Below the pieces are notes generated by a model. The model searched no databases and had not been told where the DNA came from. It was given only the letters and a program-made list of their open reading frames with translations. Positions 53,153 through 62,832 of a stretch of DNA of 64,000 bases are shown piece after piece. The stretch is from Planctomycetota bacterium. GTDB taxonomy: Bacteria; Planctomycetota; Planctomycetia; Pirellulales; Pirellulaceae. A program made the translations under genes and the position numbers. Within the stretch, counting starts at the first letter, position 1. Each line of letters starts with the position of its first letter. The stretch spans positions 1-64,000 of the forward strand of contig JABAAE010000016.1 in the NCBI GenBank assembly GCA_014238905.1, written 5' to 3'.

Positions 53153-54394
53153 ATGAAGTTTTTTTGTTTTGTGGTTGTTGGGATTTGGTCAGTAGCTGGC
53201 GTTACTGCGGACGATTGGCCTCAATGGCGAGGTCCGAACCGAACCGATGTTTCCAACGAAGCCGGTTTGTTGAAGTCGTGGCCCGCAGACGGCCCCAAAC
53301 GGGATTGGCTTAGCAAAGCAGGCGGGTTGGGATATTCAGGATTTTCGGTGGTAGGCAATCACCTTTTTACGATGGGATTGGAAATCGGTGGTGATGATGA
53401 GTTTGTGGTCTGCCTGGATGTCAAAAATGGCGAGACAAAATGGAAAACCAACGTAGCCAAGATTTTTAAGAATGGATGGGGAGATGGTCCTCGATCAACC
53501 CCTACCATCGACGATGGCCATTGCTATGTCGTTTCCGGAAATGGCGTGGTGGCCTGTTTAAAGAGTTCAGACGGGACCGTGGTCTGGGAAAAAACGATGC
53601 AGGACCTTGGCGGTAAGACCCCGTTTTGGGGTTATTGCGAGTCGGTATTAGTGGACGGCAAAAATATGATTTGCACACCCGGCGGCAAAGATGGAGCAGT
53701 GGTAGCGCTTAACAAAAAGACGGGCGAAATCGTTTGGCAAAGCAAAGACTTTCAGGATGGTGCACAATATTCTTCCCCAATCAAAGCGGTCATTAACAAT
53801 CAACCGCAGTACATTCAACTCACTATGAAATCACTGGTGTCGCTGTCGCCAGTGGATGGTTCGGTGCTCTGGAAATCCGATTGGCCGGGGCAAACGGCAG
53901 TGATCCCAACTCCCATTGTCAAAGGGAATCGGGTTTATGTGTCCAGTGGCTATCGAGTTGGCTGTATGTCGGTCGAGGTGGCAGCGGACAATTCGGTGAA
54001 GCAGGTTTGGAAAAATCAAGTGATGGTTAATCATCATGGCGGAGTCATTCTTGTTGGTGAACATCTTTTTGGATACTCTGATGGCCGAAAAGGGGGTTGG
54101 ACGTGCCAGTCGTTTGCTGATGGAGAACAAGTTTGGGCAGAGAACAAAGCCCTGTCAAAAGGTGCGATCGCTTATGCAGATGGAAAATTCTATTGTCTGT
54201 CCGAAAGCAAGGGCGAAGTCGTCTTGATTGACGCTGCGGTGGAAGGCTGGAAGGAAGCGGGTCGATTCAAGCTTGAGCCACAGACAGAAAACCGCAGCAA
54301 CCGTGGTAAGATCTGGGTCCATCCGGTCATTGCCAACGGTAAAATGTTTCTGCGGGATCAAGAGCTGATTTACTGTTACGACATTTCGCCCTAG
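53153..54394 (+). CDS. Secreted PQQ-like beta-propeller
   Basis: 413 residues from ATG 53153, which begins the signal peptide (MKFFCFVVVGIWSVAGVTA); the frame opens at 53111. The mature protein begins DDWPQWRGPNRTDVSNEAGLLKSWP, a hallmark of planctomycete propellers. Repeats with a GxxxW pattern: NGETKWKTNVAK, DGTVVWEKTMQ, TGEIVWQSKDF, DGSVLWKSDWP, DGEQVWAENKAL. Probably one eight-bladed propeller. Shorter than the two propellers near 40 kb and lacking their extra domains. Function unknown. Followed by a moderate terminator. Confidence 0.9.
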   Translation: MKFFCFVVVGIWSVAGVTADDWPQWRGPNRTDVSNEAGLLKSWPADGPKRDWLSKAGGLGYSGFSVVGNHLFTMGLEIGGDDEFVVCLDVKNGETKWKTNVAKIFKNGWGDGPRSTPTIDDGHCYVVSGNGVVACLKSSDGTVVWEKTMQDLGGKTPFWGYCESVLVDGKNMICTPGGKDGAVVALNKKTGEIVWQSKDFQDGAQYSSPIKAVINNQPQYIQLTMKSLVSLSPVDGSVLWKSDWPGQTAVIPTPIVKGNRVYVSSGYRVGCMSVEVAADNSVKQVWKNQVMVNHHGGVILVGEHLFGYSDGRKGGWTCQSFADGEQVWAENKALSKGAIAYADGKFYCLSESKGEVVLIDAAVEGWKEAGRFKLEPQTENRSNRGKIWVHPVIANGKMFLRDQELIYCYDISP

Positions 54395-54493
54395 TCCTCC
54401 GGGGCACCAAGCAGCAGGTTTGACCTGTTGAAGCAACTCGAGGTCTCATCTTTGGTGAGAAAGGTCTGCAGCGAAATACCCGTGGGCAGACAC

Positions 54494-54524
54494 CCGTCCA
54501 CTTTTTGAAAGGTGGACGGTTTTA
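54494..54524 (+). terminator. Probable terminator after the propeller gene
   Basis: CCGTCCAC and GTGGACGG (54494-54501, 54512-54519) form an 8-bp stem with a 10-nt loop, followed by four T residues. It lies 100 bp after the stop; the short T-run keeps confidence moderate. Confidence 0.65.
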
Positions 54525-54551
54525 TGAGGTTGGGATTTGTGGTTGCTCAGG

Positions 54552-55415
54552 TTACCGCAACGCTTCAGCTAATAGATGAGTATTCGGCATCGGAAGATGG
54601 AGGGCTTTGAGGGCCGCCTGACGCCGAACGGAGACTTCGTCAATCATTTTTTCGACGTCGTCGGTCGTCATTCCAAGACAATCCGACAGCTGATTTTCCA
54701 GCTTCTCTTTAACCTCGGGACCACCCCGTTGGTCGATGATGTCGATGGTTCGCCGCGCTGATTGGGCAATAAACGTATAGATGTTGCCATTGGTTTCGCT
54801 GTGGTGCTGCAGAATCGAAGAAGAAAAAACCTCTCCGAGTCTCCATCGTCGTGCGAATTCGTGACCGACGGTGATGTGCGAAAACTGAAAGATGCTATTT
54901 TCGACGTCTTCGGGTGTTTGGCCGCAACACAGCCGCGGCCAGACTTTCTCCAAGTAAATATCTGGGTAGGTACTCATCAGGATCAGGGTGCCAATGTCCG
55001 AAAGTAATCCGATCAAAAAAAGTGTGGAATCATCTTTTTCACAACCATGTTCTTTGAGCGCGTCGGCAGCGATGGCATGGGAAACTGAATTCGCCCAACC
55101 AAACTGAAAGATGGGAAGCCACGCCGATTTTTGGGTTTGAACACTGAGGTTAATCCCCTCCAGAACGTTCAGGGATCGCTTCGGTCCGATCTGTAAAATG
55201 GCTTTTTCTATGGATGATATTTCCCGGTTCTTATCAGAGGTTTCATTCGCGGTATGAATCAGGGCGCAGGCCAGACCCGGGTCGAACTGAATGGTGTTGA
55301 TAAATTGCTTGAAGTCGATTTCGGGTTGCTTTAACTGGTTCAACAGCTCTTCTGCCACTCTGGGAATCGTAGGGAGTTGTTGCAGAGCAAAGGTATCGCG
55401 GAGCGAGAATTTCAT
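54552..55415 (-). CDS. HDOD-domain protein
   Basis: 287 residues, cytoplasmic. The N-terminus LRDTFALQQLPTIPRVAEELLNQLKQPEIDFKQFINTIQFDPGLACALIHTAN is the start of an HDOD domain, followed by ISSIEKAILQIGPKRSLNVLEGINL and SVSHAIAADALKEHGCEKDDSTLFLIGLLSDIGTLIL, where the HD phosphodiesterase motif is degenerate (SD). HDOD proteins are thought to act as signalling or regulatory adaptors; no catalytic motif remains. It stands alone, with a 1-kb gap upstream of its start. Could join the c-di-GMP network, but this is inference. Confidence 0.88.
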   Translation of the reverse strand: MKFSLRDTFALQQLPTIPRVAEELLNQLKQPEIDFKQFINTIQFDPGLACALIHTANETSDKNREISSIEKAILQIGPKRSLNVLEGINLSVQTQKSAWLPIFQFGWANSVSHAIAADALKEHGCEKDDSTLFLIGLLSDIGTLILMSTYPDIYLEKVWPRLCCGQTPEDVENSIFQFSHITVGHEFARRWRLGEVFSSSILQHHSETNGNIYTFIAQSARRTIDIIDQRGGPEVKEKLENQLSDCLGMTTDDVEKMIDEVSVRRQAALKALHLPMPNTHLLAEALR

Positions 55416-56416
55416 CTGAGATAAGCTTCCGGTCTGATTCGGTGACGGATACCGAGGAAAATCATTTTGTCCTCGGTTTGTAGCGTGGAAAGTCTAGTTT
55501 TTCCGAATCTCTGTTTAATGACAAAAGGCGGGTCTCACCAAAAAATAACCAAATTAGCAATCGTGACAGCTCTGAATGGCTGCCAATCCGAACCCAACCG
55601 ACGGACCTGAGGCCATCTTCGGCGGTTTCAACGGTGGAATTTCTGGAATGGAGAGTCGGTTCGGGCATTTTTTGGGGGGGGGAACGGCTGGGTTGCGGTG
55701 GATGTTCCCGATCGAGACCAAAGCCGCCGCTTTTCAGGAAGGAATCGGATCGTCAGCACGGCATTCACCCAGATATTCACGGAGGTGCGAACCAACGTTG
55801 AAACGGGTTTGGCGGTGGGAATTGCCGATCTGGCATGCCGGAAATCGACGAGGGATCTGTTGTTTGGCGGTTGGAAGCCACCTCAGCGGGGCTTAGGAGG
55901 GCTGTCATCCAGATTGGTCTCGACCGGGACTCGTCAGCCAAAAAGGCCGGATTCGGTTCAGTCTGCCATCTTGGCGAGGGTGGGCTGAATTGGCGTGGTG
56001 CCCTAAAAACATCACCTCTCAGTGGGGGAGCGTGATTTTGGGGGTTGGTGCTGAAAATAGGCCGTTCTCCAGATCTCACCGATGGGGCACCGCCGGTCTG
56101 TGGCTGGTCGGTCAGTGAGTCTCAAAAAAACACCAATAAGATTTGAAATATGGACCCGTCGGGGACTTTGAGTTTAGGGGAGAACAGATAGAATGGGGGA
56201 CCCGCCCAATCGATTCCTCACCACAACCTGGCACGCACAGGAAATTGTAAAGAAGGAATTTGGCAACAAAACATTTTTGGTAACGAGGGGATTTGGTAAC
56301 GAAATTCCCGGGTTAGCAATAACCGGACCTGAGAATAAGAAGTGCTCTCTTGATTAGGGGGCAAGATCGCATACCAGGTTGATCGCACACTAAGTAGATC
56401 GTGGAGAAAAATACTT
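55416..56416. other. 1-kb region without a convincing gene
   Basis: Between the HDOD gene (minus) and the GldA-like gene (plus). Open frames up to about 106 codons occur on both strands but overlap each other and their translations (Arg-, Pro- and Gly-rich) look non-coding. A G9 run lies at 55674-55682. Related words TTTGGCAACAAAA, TTTGGTAACGA and TTTGGTAACGAAA recur at 56260-56310. No tRNA, hairpin with U-tract or known RNA was recognised. A decayed gene or untranslated RNA is possible. Confidence 0.5.
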
Positions 56417-57163
56417 ATGTCGGAATCATCGTCTGATTTGATGATTGAAGTTTCTGGACTTAGCAAGAATTACGGAGTTTTTGCGGCTGTCAACAATATA
56501 TCGTTTGAGGTTCCCAAGTCTCAGGTTTGCGCTTTCTTAGGGCCTAATGGCGCGGGAAAGTCGACGACGATGAAATTGATCACCGGCTTTATTGCCCCGA
56601 CTAGCGGCACCGCTCGGGTGGCCGGGTTTGATATTGGGGAGGAGCGAATCAAGGCATGCGAGAAAATTGGATACCTGCCGGAGAATGGGCCGCTGTACAA
56701 CGAAATGACACCCAACAGTTCGCTGCTGTATCTGGGGAAAGTCCGTGGGTTGTCTGGTTCAAAATTGAAAGAGCGGATTGATTTCGTCGCGGGAAAGTGT
56801 GATCTGTCGGAGGTTTGGCACAAAAGTATTTCCAAGCTTTCCAAAGGATTTCGCCAACGGGTCGGAATGGCGCAGGCGCTGCTGCACGATCCTGAAGTCT
56901 TAATTCTTGATGAACCCACCAGCGGCCTTGATCCCAATCAATTGGTCGGAATTCGGCAGTTGATCAAGGACCTGGGCAAAAACAAAACCGTCCTACTTTC
57001 GACGCATATTCTGCAAGAAGTTGAAAAGGTATGCAGTCACGTCATCCTGATTGATCGTGGTGAAATACGGTTCAACGGGACGACCGCTGAGATGAATGAC
57101 GAAAAAGACCTCGAGAGGAAATTTCACGACTTGACGAAGTTCAAGGCAGCATCGGTTTCCTAA
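56417..57163 (+). CDS. GldA-like ABC transporter ATP-binding protein
   Basis: 248 residues. Walker A GPNGAGKSTTMKLI, Q-loop IGYLPENGPLYNEM, signature LSKGFRQRVGMAQALLHDP, Walker B VLILDEPTSGLDPNQ and H-loop VLLSTHILQEVEKV are intact. The LPENGPLY and STHILQEVE segments match the gliding/ABC-2 type (GldA). It energises the fused membrane protein encoded 97 bp downstream. ATG preceded by GTGGAGAAAAATACTT. In Bacteroidota GldA-F-G act in gliding; planctomycetes carry similar clusters with unknown function. Confidence 0.94.
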   Translation: MSESSSDLMIEVSGLSKNYGVFAAVNNISFEVPKSQVCAFLGPNGAGKSTTMKLITGFIAPTSGTARVAGFDIGEERIKACEKIGYLPENGPLYNEMTPNSSLLYLGKVRGLSGSKLKERIDFVAGKCDLSEVWHKSISKLSKGFRQRVGMAQALLHDPEVLILDEPTSGLDPNQLVGIRQLIKDLGKNKTVLLSTHILQEVEKVCSHVILIDRGEIRFNGTTAEMNDEKDLERKFHDLTKFKAASVS

Positions 57164-57259
57164 GATAAGACAGACCTAGTTGATGAATTGGGGCGATGCT
57201 TTTCGGCCGTCCTTAGACTTTACAAATTAGATTCCCCGAACACGGAGTTAACCTCAATT

Positions 57260-60200
57260 ATGTTTCGCCCGTATGTAATTTCAGCAATTGCTTCGCGAAA
57301 TATTAAGACCTTTTTTACCAGCGTGATTGGTTACCTATTCATCGTCGTTTTCGTCGTCGTGAGTGGTATTATCGCGTTTGGCCCAAGGTTTTTTGCCGAT
57401 AATCTGGCCACGTTAGATCAGTTAACGGATGCGTATCCACTGCTGCTCCTTTTTTTAATACCAGCGATTACGATGGGGGTCTGGTCAGACGAAAAAAAAC
57501 AGGGGACTGACGCGATTCTGTTTACGCTTCCCGCGTCAGATGTGGAGATCCTTCTTGGCAAATACCTTTCGGTGGTGGTCGTTTACCTGGCGGCACTTGT
57601 TTTTTCCCTCACCCAATTGGTGGCCTTGGCGAGTATCGGTAATCCCGATTGGGGCGTGATTTTATCGACCTACCTTGGGTATTTCCTTTCGGGGATTGCT
57701 TTGTTGAGTATCGGGATGTTCGCTTCGTCACTGACATCCAACACGACGGTGGCCTTTGTGCTGGGGGCACTGTTTTGCTCGATACCGGTATTTATTGGAA
57801 CCATTGCTCCGGGTAGCCAATTTCTGCAGAGCCTTTCGCTCTCTTGGCAGCTTCGCGAATTTGGCGAAGGGTCGGTGGCGCTTTCCAATTTGCTTTATTT
57901 TGTTTTTCTGAAAAACATTGGGCTGTTTCTTAACTTTGTGGTCATGACCAAGCGTCACTGGTCATCAACCGAAGAAAGCAAGTTGATGGGGCTTTATGTG
58001 GCTCAAACGGCTTGCATCCTGGTGATTGCTGGCAGCCTCTATTTCATGGCATCCAAGGCCGGTAACTACTATGACACCGAACTGGATTTGACGTCTCTGG
58101 GTGTTAATACATTGGACCCAACCACCATCGAGGTGATTCGGCAAGCTTCTGAAAATCGTTTGGTATCGATCCAGGCCTTTGTCAGCGAAGACGTTCCGAC
58201 GGATTATGTCCCGGTCAAAAAGAGATTGTTGAGACTGCTTCGTCAGTATGCCCAAATGGGCGGTGACCGTGTTGAACTGCGAATTGTGACGGTGAATCCC
58301 AATTCCAAAACAGAAAGGGAGGCTCGGGCTGCCGGGCTGGAAGGCATTGATCATTCTTCGGAAGTTGGCGGCAGGCTGATTCGCCAAAACGTCTATATGG
58401 GACTCGTTTTCTCCAGTTCCATTGGTGAATCGATAATCCCTCAGATTACCCCCGAAACCCCGGTCGAATATGAGTTGACTCGGGCGTTGGGAACCACCGG
58501 GGTACAGCAGAATAAACTCAGGTTAGGCGTATTGGACACCGAGGCTGGCTACCTTGGGGACTCCGACGGGTTCCAGTTGAACCATTTAATTACCAATACG
58601 TTGCGGAAGAAATACGATGTCGTTCGAGTTTCTCGCTCGGATTTGACCAATATGATTGCCCAACAGAAAAAGGAATCAGATCCCCAATCGCCGGAGGAAA
58701 AGCAGGCCGGGGATGCTAAAAAATCGGATGCCGATAATCAAGACGAAGGTAAAGCTGTTGCTGCGGATTCCGAAGAAGATCAGTCTCCAAAACTCATCAT
58801 TCCCGATGTTTTACTTGTCGTTCGACCGAGTCGGACCGGGAAGGATTTTCAGCAAGAGGTGCTGGATTTCATCGACCTGGGAAATCCTGTTTGCATTATG
58901 GTGGATCCTATCAATGTGTTTCCATGGGCTCTTCTTGGCGGCGAGCCTGGTTCGCTGCCGGAATCACCGACACAGAAATTGGTTTCGTCCGCTGGCGGGT
59001 TTAATCGAGTCGACGAAGAAAACAATGATTGCTCCACAATTTTTGATGGCCTGAATATTCGTTGGCATGGCGTCAACCAACCGGCGACCATCCCAGGAAC
59101 ACCTCCGACCCCGAATCGGTTTGGCGGTCCCCCCCAACCCGGCACCCCGGAGCGGAGTGTGACAGCATTTTTCCCAACTGTGGTTTCCCAAGCTTACCGA
59201 CCATTTGAAGAACTTCACTTTAGTGATCTATCCTATGAGTTTTTGGCCCCACCGGAACAAAACCCGGTCCAGTTGAAAATCGATACCGGGCCCGAACGTG
59301 AGGGGATTCCGGTTGCGTTGGGTTCGCCGTCGACCATGATGATCAACTTGCAGAATCTAGCCGGGCGAGATTTGGTGATTCGCGATTCAGTCTTTACCAG
59401 TGGTATCCAAAATGTCTTGATGTTTTATGCCGGTGCGATTTCTCCCAAGGCCACCGACGCGGTGGGTAGTTTGAAATTTGCCTCACTGCTTGCGGTAGAT
59501 AAGGACGCTTTGGGTGTTTCCTGGGGTGATGTCGTCTCGACTGAAACTCGGGATATACCCTCGTTTCCGCCACGGAAAGTCGATGTCAATGCGTTGAATA
59601 CTAATCCAAACTTTTATCGGTTTGAATTAGGAATTCAGGAGCTTGACGAAGAAATTGCGGATGCCGAAGAAGAGGGCCGTCAGGATGAAGTGGAACGGTT
59701 GAACGGCTCCAAGGCCCGGCTGGTCAGAGAGCAGAAACAGTACGCCCTGAAAAATACAGCGGATGTCTGTTTTGCGGCCCATATTTCGGGGCAACGAACC
59801 GACAAAGGGGGGGATGTTCAGGCGGTGGTGATTTCGGATATCGATTTCGCAACCAATTTGTTTGGCGCAGTTGCCGAGAAGTTAAAGCGTCGGCCTGACA
59901 ACTTGCCGTTTTTAATGAACGTGATTGATACCCTGGGCGGGCGAAAAGAATTTGTCAGTCTGCGTGGGCGAAATCCGGTTCAAAGAACATTGACCTACAT
60001 GGAAAACAAGAGAGAAGAATTTCGGAGTGCCCGGTTGGAAAAAGAAAATTCGAGTCGTCGGGAGTACCAACGTGAGGCAGCAAAAATTGATGCCGAACGA
60101 GAAGAAAAAGAAGCCGAAAGCACCACCACAGGATTTGCCCGAATTTTTCAGCAACTCTCTGCTCAGCAGGACGATGCTAAGAAGAAGGATATCGAGAAAC

Positions 60201-60400
60201 GAAAATTGACCGAGAAGCTTGACAGGGAAATTGCGGATCTGAAATCCACGGAGGCGCAGAATGTTCAGGAGACCGAGGCATCGGTTCGAATGAAAGCGAC
60301 CATTATTCCCTGCCTGCCGGCTTTGTTTTTGGGGATTTTTGTCTTTATTTATCGTTTTGTCAGGGAGCGATCTCCCGCAGGTGAACAACGGCAGGTTTAA
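57260..60400 (+). CDS. Fused GldF-GldG-like ABC-2 permease and auxiliary protein
   Basis: 1,046 residues from ATG 57260 (the frame opens at 57188). The N-terminal ~270 residues form an ABC-2 permease with about six membrane helices (FTSVIGYLFIVVFVVVSGIIAFG; YPLLLLFLIPAITMGVWSDEKKQGTDAILFTLPAS). From ~290 on comes a periplasmic GldG/ABC_transp_aux region (TIEVIRQASENRLVSIQAFVSEDVP; PETPVEYELTRALG; LAVDKDALGVSWG), with an acidic insertion (PQSPEEKQAGDAKKSDADNQDEG) and a coiled coil near 950-1015 before a final membrane helix (IIPCLPALFLGIFVFIYRFV). Single-chain fusion of two subunits that are separate in Flavobacteria. Works with the ATPase upstream and the DUF4340 protein downstream. Confidence 0.9.
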   Translation: MFRPYVISAIASRNIKTFFTSVIGYLFIVVFVVVSGIIAFGPRFFADNLATLDQLTDAYPLLLLFLIPAITMGVWSDEKKQGTDAILFTLPASDVEILLGKYLSVVVVYLAALVFSLTQLVALASIGNPDWGVILSTYLGYFLSGIALLSIGMFASSLTSNTTVAFVLGALFCSIPVFIGTIAPGSQFLQSLSLSWQLREFGEGSVALSNLLYFVFLKNIGLFLNFVVMTKRHWSSTEESKLMGLYVAQTACILVIAGSLYFMASKAGNYYDTELDLTSLGVNTLDPTTIEVIRQASENRLVSIQAFVSEDVPTDYVPVKKRLLRLLRQYAQMGGDRVELRIVTVNPNSKTEREARAAGLEGIDHSSEVGGRLIRQNVYMGLVFSSSIGESIIPQITPETPVEYELTRALGTTGVQQNKLRLGVLDTEAGYLGDSDGFQLNHLITNTLRKKYDVVRVSRSDLTNMIAQQKKESDPQSPEEKQAGDAKKSDADNQDEGKAVAADSEEDQSPKLIIPDVLLVVRPSRTGKDFQQEVLDFIDLGNPVCIMVDPINVFPWALLGGEPGSLPESPTQKLVSSAGGFNRVDEENNDCSTIFDGLNIRWHGVNQPATIPGTPPTPNRFGGPPQPGTPERSVTAFFPTVVSQAYRPFEELHFSDLSYEFLAPPEQNPVQLKIDTGPEREGIPVALGSPSTMMINLQNLAGRDLVIRDSVFTSGIQNVLMFYAGAISPKATDAVGSLKFASLLAVDKDALGVSWGDVVSTETRDIPSFPPRKVDVNALNTNPNFYRFELGIQELDEEIADAEEEGRQDEVERLNGSKARLVREQKQYALKNTADVCFAAHISGQRTDKGGDVQAVVISDIDFATNLFGAVAEKLKRRPDNLPFLMNVIDTLGGRKEFVSLRGRNPVQRTLTYMENKREEFRSARLEKENSSRREYQREAAKIDAEREEKEAESTTTGFARIFQQLSAQQDDAKKKDIEKRKLTEKLDREIADLKSTEAQNVQETEASVRMKATIIPCLPALFLGIFVFIYRFVRERSPAGEQRQV

Positions 60401-60463
60401 ACATCTCTCGTTTTTTAGATTTGAAAACTCTTTTTGCATTTTATTGACGTTCCTGGTGTTCCA

Positions 60464-62791
60464 ATGAAACAAGTCACAACCACACTTGTCCTTTCGGTAA
60501 TTGCTTTAATTTCTTTTTCGGTCGCGTTGGTCGTTCATTTTCGGTCTCAACCGGTGGATGACGCCCAATCAGAGTTGATCGGCGAGGTTTTCTATCCGGA
60601 GTTTAATGATCCGCGGCAGGCGTCCTCTCTGCGATTGACAGTTTGGGAAGAAGGCAGCCCCAAACAGTTCGAGATCAAAAAGGTGGGAGATTTATGGACA
60701 ATCCCGGCGCACTTCGATTATCCGGTTGAATCGGCAGATCAGTTAAATAGAACTGCCGGAAGCGTCATCAACATCCGCAGAGAATTCCTTGCCGGCACGA
60801 AAAAAGACCTTCACGATCGATACGGTGTAAATAATCCGGATGATCCTGATGCGAAACTGAAGGAAGCCAATCAAATCGGTGATCGCATCACGTTGACCGA
60901 TGACAGCAGGAATGTTGTCTTTGACTTGATCGTTGGCAAACCTGTGGATCAGGAATCAGAAAATGAAATGGGAGAAAAACGGGAGTTGGTGGAAGGTCAA
61001 CGGTATTATGTTCGCCGACCGGATCAAAATGAAACCTATGTTGCGACGTTGAACCTCCAGATAGCTACCGACTTGGAAGATTGGATCGACAGCGATTTAC
61101 TCCAGATCGCCGATGCCAATATCTCCAACATGCAGTTGTTGAATTATGGAATTGTTGAAAAAGAAATTGACCTCGGAGATGGGCGAAAAGCTCGAGCTCC
61201 CATCAGGGATAGCTACGAAGAACTGACGTTGGAAAAAGATGGCTTTGAATGGAAGCTGGATGGATTGAATTCAGAATCCGAAGAGCTGCAATCGAGTCCG
61301 GCCGATCAACTCTCAAATCAATTCGGTGACCTGAAAATTGTTGGTGTCGATCGCAAACCGACTTACGAAGATGGGCAAACCAAAGTCCTTAAGGCGGATC
61401 TGACCGTCAATGTCCCCGAGGGTGTTAGCCGAGATGATGTTGAATTTATCCAGCGGCAGGCGACGCAATTGCTGGGCAATCAGGGTTTCATCCTCGGCTT
61501 GGATGATGAGAAAAACTTGAGTAATCCGGTTCTGTTGTCCGAAAACGGTGAGCTTAAATTCGGGACCGACGCGGGACTGATTTATCATTTGGTTTTTGGT
61601 TCCAGCGTGACTATTGAAGGGGATTCATTTGAGTTCTCCGCGGGTAAACCCGAACCGGATGCCAACGACGACGCAGATGCCCCTGGCGAAGTCGCCAACG
61701 AGTCGGGTGAGAGTGATCTCAAAAAGGGGAAGATCATGTCGGTGCATGTTAGTTTTGAGGAGTCATTGATCGAGAAACCCACTGAACCGACGGCCCCGGT
61801 AGAACCCCAGATGCCCGAAGCTTCTCCAGCAAAAGGAGAGCCAGGTGCCGAGCCCGCCAAAAAAGAACCGGCTCCGGCACCAGCGAGTGTTCCCCCGGAA
61901 GAATTGAATAGTCCGGCGAAACCTGCGGCGCAAAAAGAGGATGCAAAAGTCAAAGGAAAAGCGGCTCCGGCAGACGAGGAAAAAGCGGCTCCAGAAAAGA
62001 CCGAAGAGTCTGCTGTAACCCCTGAAAAAAGTTTACCTAAAGTTTCCGACCCTAAAACCAAGGACTCCGAGGAATCGGGTGGTTGTGGGGAAGTGGTCTT
62101 CCTGAATCAGGAGGATTCAGAAGAGAAAAAACAGAACGTTGAGCAGCCGCAAGAGAACGTTCAAAGCGAACAAAAGAGTCAAGATGCTCAGGAACAGGAC
62201 GCCCAGGGCGATTCGGCTCCTCAAGAGGAGGCACCACCAACGGTAAACGAAGAGAAGTCCGCGGCAAAAGAACCAAATGCCGAACAGGAAAAGGGAATTC
62301 CATCGAGTAAAGAAAAGGGAGCCCCCTCCCCGCAGTTGACTCAAGAATCTGGTGGGGCCACCGAATCGGCTGATAAACCGGAATCGGCGGAGCAGAAAGC
62401 ATTGGCCGCCTACCAGGAGGCGATGCAGCAGTATCAGCAGCAGGTGATCCAGTATCAAACTGATTTGGCACAATATAATCAGGACATCGAAGCCTATCGG
62501 CAGAAGGTCAAGGATGGTAAGGAAAAAGCGGCCAATCTCAATTCGCGTTTCGAGGATTGGTTTTACATTGTTGACGCAGCCAATTTGGCGAAAATAAAGC
62601 TGACTCGCGGCGATTTGGTCACCGCGAAAAAAGCGGAGCCGGCTGAAGGTGGTTCCAATGATTTGAAACTGCCGGGTGTGGGTGATCTTCCTCCTGGACT
62701 CCAGTTGCCCGGTGTGAACCCGCCGTCTCAACCCAAGGCTGAACCCAAGGCTGAACCAAAGGCTGAACCAAAGGCTGAACCCAAGGCTTAA
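60464..62791 (+). CDS. DUF4340 membrane protein with long low-complexity insertion
   Basis: 775 residues from ATG 60464. An N-terminal membrane helix (TTLVLSVIALISFSVALVVHF) is followed by DUF4340 sequence: LRLTVWEEGSPKQFEIKKVGDLWTIPAHFDYPVESADQLN, RITLTDDSRNVVFDLIVGKPV, YVRRPDQNETYVATLNLQIATDLEDWIDSDLLQI. A Pro/Glu/Ala/Lys-rich segment (about 400-640) and a coiled coil (YQEAMQQYQQQVIQYQ) interrupt the domain; its usual end NSRFEDWFYIVDAANLAKIKLTRGDLV appears only after them. The tail is a PKAE repeat. DUF4340 proteins follow GldFG-type transporters in many phyla and probably act in the same envelope machine. Confidence 0.88.
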   Translation: MKQVTTTLVLSVIALISFSVALVVHFRSQPVDDAQSELIGEVFYPEFNDPRQASSLRLTVWEEGSPKQFEIKKVGDLWTIPAHFDYPVESADQLNRTAGSVINIRREFLAGTKKDLHDRYGVNNPDDPDAKLKEANQIGDRITLTDDSRNVVFDLIVGKPVDQESENEMGEKRELVEGQRYYVRRPDQNETYVATLNLQIATDLEDWIDSDLLQIADANISNMQLLNYGIVEKEIDLGDGRKARAPIRDSYEELTLEKDGFEWKLDGLNSESEELQSSPADQLSNQFGDLKIVGVDRKPTYEDGQTKVLKADLTVNVPEGVSRDDVEFIQRQATQLLGNQGFILGLDDEKNLSNPVLLSENGELKFGTDAGLIYHLVFGSSVTIEGDSFEFSAGKPEPDANDDADAPGEVANESGESDLKKGKIMSVHVSFEESLIEKPTEPTAPVEPQMPEASPAKGEPGAEPAKKEPAPAPASVPPEELNSPAKPAAQKEDAKVKGKAAPADEEKAAPEKTEESAVTPEKSLPKVSDPKTKDSEESGGCGEVVFLNQEDSEEKKQNVEQPQENVQSEQKSQDAQEQDAQGDSAPQEEAPPTVNEEKSAAKEPNAEQEKGIPSSKEKGAPSPQLTQESGGATESADKPESAEQKALAAYQEAMQQYQQQVIQYQTDLAQYNQDIEAYRQKVKDGKEKAANLNSRFEDWFYIVDAANLAKIKLTRGDLVTAKKAEPAEGGSNDLKLPGVGDLPPGLQLPGVNPPSQPKAEPKAEPKAEPKAEPKA
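62732..62791. repeat. 12-bp tandem repeat at the 3' end of the DUF4340 gene
   Basis: Five copies of CCCAAGGCTGAA (62732-62743, 62744-62755, then CCAAAGGCTGAA twice, then CCCAAGGCTTAA). They encode P-K-A-E repeats. The stop codon TAA in copy five differs from GAA in the other copies by one base, so the reading frame ends inside the repeat. Confidence 0.95.
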
Positions 62792-62832
62792 GTCGCTCTA
62801 GTGGATTCTGAGTCTCGCTTGCCATTAACTCT

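Noticed and set aside
55576-56079. Open frames of 96-106 codons on both strands in the 1-kb gap
   Set aside because: They overlap each other, are Arg/Pro/Gly-rich, lack ribosome sites and show no recognisable domain.
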